In this document: positions 62,201 to 64,000 of the stretch, in pieces
How the letters are laid out: every line of letters starts with the position of its first letter
Numbering within the stretch: the stretch's first letter is position 1
Assembly: GCF_000172555.1 (NCBI RefSeq)
Contig: NZ_ABOX02000033.1
Coordinates: 1 to 64,000 of the forward strand
Direction of reading: 5' to 3'
Source: Pedosphaera parvula Ellin514
GTDB taxonomy: Bacteria; Verrucomicrobiota; Verrucomicrobiia; Limisphaerales; Pedosphaeraceae
Length of the DNA: 64,000 nucleotides
Made by a program: the position numbers and the translations under genes
The notes under the pieces: generated by a model
The model's input: the letters and a program-made list of their open reading frames with translations, nothing else
Told to the model about the DNA's origin: nothing
Databases searched by the model: none

Positions 62201-64000
62201 ATGAGCAAGTTCAACGGGGCTACGGTTAAGTCCATCGGCCAACTGCAGGTTCGGGATATCGGTTCGCAAGCTGCATTGGTCCAATCGTCCCGTGATACCG
62301 TTCAAATTACTGCTTTGGCACCAGATTTATTTCGTTTACGAATTGCACGGGCAAGGAGCTTTTCTGAGCGTCCTTCCTGGGCTGTGAGCAAAACCGAATG
62401 GCCTGCTCATGTAACGAAGATAACCCAAAGTGGAGGCGAAATCGTCCTGGCAACTGAAAAAGGCAGGCTATCGCTCAATCTGAAAAACGGACAATGGAAG
62501 CTGTGCGACCTGCATGGGAATGTTGCTTTTGACTCACTGGCAGGCGCTACAGGTTTTCAGGTCACCAAGGCTGGAGTCACTCTGAAATTAACCGCTGACG
62601 AAAGCATCTTCGGATTAGGCGAAACCACCGGCACCTATAATAAACGTGGCCTCATCAGAGAACTGTGGAACATCGATGTCCTTGGACACGCGAAGGCAAT
62701 CTACCCAGGCTTGCGCAGTCTGTACGTTTCAATCCCTTTTGTTATCTCACTTCGACAAGGTAGCGCGGCAGGTCTCTTCTGGGATAACCCTGCACGCCAA
62801 CTTTGGGATATCGGCCAGACAAACCAGGATAACTGGCAGATGACTGCGGCATCAGGTGAAATTGATTTGTATCTTTTCCTCGGCCCAGAAGTCGGCGACG
62901 TGGTTGCCCGTTACACCGAATTGACTGGTCGCATGCCTATGCCCCCGATGTGGGCTTTGGGATATCAACAATGTCGTTATAGCTATGAAACAGCCAGGCG
63001 GACTGAAGAAGTCGCGAAAACTTTCCGTGACAAAAAAATACCTTGCGATGTGATTTACCTCGACATCCATCACATGGATGGCTACCGCGTTTTCACTTTT
63101 GGCAAAACTTATCCCAAGCCCGGACAACTGATGTCGAGATTGGCAAAAAAGGGATTCAAGGTGGTCACTATTGTGGATCCTGGTGTCAAGGATGATCCCG
63201 ATTTCAACGTGCTGAAGCGCGGCCTCAAAGAAAATGCCTTCGTGAAAGATCCGCAAGGCAGGAAGGATTATGTTGGTCGCGTTTGGCCAGGACGGTCGCG
63301 CTTTCCGGACTTCCTTCGGCGGAACGTCCGCGAATGGTGGGGACGCGAACAAAACAAGCTTTTGGAACTAGGTGTTGCCGGTTTTTGGAATGACATGAAT
63401 GAGCCGGCAAATTTTGCACTGCCCACCAAAACCCTTCCTGAAAAATGTCCTCACCATACCGACGTGGGCCTCATGCCGCACAGTGACGCACATAATCTTT
63501 ACGGAATGCAAATGGCCCGTGCTTCGCGCGAAGGAGCCCTCGCTCACCAACCGAACGAACGCCCCTTCGTCATCAGCCGGGCCGGATACGCAGGCGTGCA
63601 ACGCTACGCCATGGTTTGGACTGGCGATAACAGTTCCGTCTGGGATCACCTGAACGATGCGATTCAGATGTTTCTCAACTTGAGCATCAGCGGATTGGCT
63701 TTTTGCGGTGGCGACATCGGGGGGTTTCTGGACAACACCACTCCGGAACTTTTGCTGCGCTGGTTTCAGATGGCAACCTTCACCCCTTTTTATCGCAATC
63801 ATACCAACATCAAAACTATTGACCAGGAACCCTGGGCTTTTGGTCCGAAAGTGGAAGCAATCTGCCGTCGCTACATTGAATTGCGTTACCAACTGCTGCC
63901 GTACCTCTACGGGCTTTTCAGTGAAGCCCATCGTAATGGCACTCCGATCATGCGGCCATTATTTTGGCATTATCAGGATGATCCTGTCGCCACCGCCGCC
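62201..64000 (+). CDS. GH31 alpha-glucosidase-like hydrolase, 3' end outside window
   Basis: The ATG at 62201 starts a frame that stays open to the window edge, 600 residues. An N-terminal beta-sandwich domain (about 1-205) precedes the catalytic barrel. The nucleophile-bearing WNDMNEP motif lies near residue 398 and the second active-site stretch is YAMVWTGDNSSVWDHLNDAIQM. The order GYQQCRYSY, VIYLDIHHMDGY, FPDF, WNDMNEP, ISRAGYAGVQRYA, FCGGDIGGF and FQMATFTPFYRNH is that of GH31. It has no signal peptide, so it is likely cytoplasmic and acts on imported oligosaccharides. A short inverted repeat GGGCA/TGCCC sits just before the start codon. Confidence 0.93.
   Translation, partial: MSKFNGATVKSIGQLQVRDIGSQAALVQSSRDTVQITALAPDLFRLRIARARSFSERPSWAVSKTEWPAHVTKITQSGGEIVLATEKGRLSLNLKNGQWKLCDLHGNVAFDSLAGATGFQVTKAGVTLKLTADESIFGLGETTGTYNKRGLIRELWNIDVLGHAKAIYPGLRSLYVSIPFVISLRQGSAAGLFWDNPARQLWDIGQTNQDNWQMTAASGEIDLYLFLGPEVGDVVARYTELTGRMPMPPMWALGYQQCRYSYETARRTEEVAKTFRDKKIPCDVIYLDIHHMDGYRVFTFGKTYPKPGQLMSRLAKKGFKVVTIVDPGVKDDPDFNVLKRGLKENAFVKDPQGRKDYVGRVWPGRSRFPDFLRRNVREWWGREQNKLLELGVAGFWNDMNEPANFALPTKTLPEKCPHHTDVGLMPHSDAHNLYGMQMARASREGALAHQPNERPFVISRAGYAGVQRYAMVWTGDNSSVWDHLNDAIQMFLNLSISGLAFCGGDIGGFLDNTTPELLLRWFQMATFTPFYRNHTNIKTIDQEPWAFGPKVEAICRRYIELRYQLLPYLYGLFSEAHRNGTPIMRPLFWHYQDDPVATAA

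Noticed and set aside
63368-63931. Minus-strand frame of 187 codons inside the GH31 gene
   Set aside because: It is antisense to the catalytic barrel with WNDMNEP and shows no motif of its own.
1-64000. CRISPR array, rRNA, insertion sequence or prophage
   Set aside because: No regularly spaced repeats, transposase or phage structural motifs were seen on either strand.

Overview
The window looks like a chromosome segment of a free-living Verrucomicrobiota bacterium, probably of the Pedosphaera/Limisphaerales lineage (inference). The indicators are three PVC-type secreted dehydrogenase/HEAT proteins, a DUF1080 lipoprotein, two GFTLIELLV prepilin-like proteins of the PVC type, many lipoproteins and secreted hydrolases, and frequent absence of a clear Shine-Dalgarno sequence. 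I saw no phage, insertion sequence, CRISPR array or rRNA. One tRNA (Ser, GGA) is present.

Layout. 1-3.7 kb: AbgT-type transporter (cut by the window edge), OprB-type porin, MscS channel, DUF1269 protein. 3.9-6.7 kb: a dimethylformamidase-like protein and a creatininase-family amidohydrolase. 6.8-11.3 kb: a 1490-residue secreted chimera (SGNH hydrolase, PVC dehydrogenase propeller, HEAT, discoidin-like, azurin-like copper domain). 11.9-13.6 kb: small coiled-coil, lipoprotein and membrane proteins. 13.8-22.2 kb: a same-strand run of lipoprotein, secreted M20 amidohydrolase, gamma-glutamyltransferase, PVC cytochrome-type dehydrogenase and DUF1080 lipoprotein. 22.5-25.2 kb: a PAS-GAF histidine kinase and a decayed metallophosphoesterase. 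25.5-28.1 kb: an AlgI/AlgJ-like polysaccharide O-acetylation pair. 28.2-35.5 kb: sulfite-oxidase-family protein, ceramidase-like lipoprotein, a third PVC dehydrogenase and an amino acid permease. 35.6-42.8 kb: periplasmic OB-fold protein, stress-type glycine-rich protein, two tandem single-domain response regulators, PQQ-type propeller, tRNA-Ser, MFS transporter, PIG-L deacetylase. 42.9-46.7 kb: GH43-like and Gfo/Idh/MocA proteins, threonine synthase, DUF3185 protein. 46.8-54.8 kb: a redox block with an NQO-type reductase and divergent HxlR regulator, glcD, a DoxX-DUF5069-pirin operon, a sigma-54 activator and glcF. 54.8-61.7 kb: prepilin-like proteins, GNAT, a ModE-like HTH protein, and a lipA-grx-gcvH-gcvT-small protein-FNR run. 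62.2 kb to the end: a GH31 glucosidase, cut by the window edge.

How the genes work together. Two themes dominate. The first is secreted breakdown of polymers, amides and lipids, coupled by PVC dehydrogenases to extracytoplasmic electron carriers: c-type haem in two of them, copper in the largest. The second is redox and one-carbon metabolism: GcvT/GcvH with LipA to lipoylate GcvH, GlcD/GlcF glycolate oxidation, and quinone/redox-responsive regulators. The best candidates for new biology are the copper-terminated chimera at 6828-11300 and the DoxX-DUF5069-pirin operon, which has a sigma-54-type promoter facing a PAS-type sigma-54 activator at 51.6-51.8 kb.
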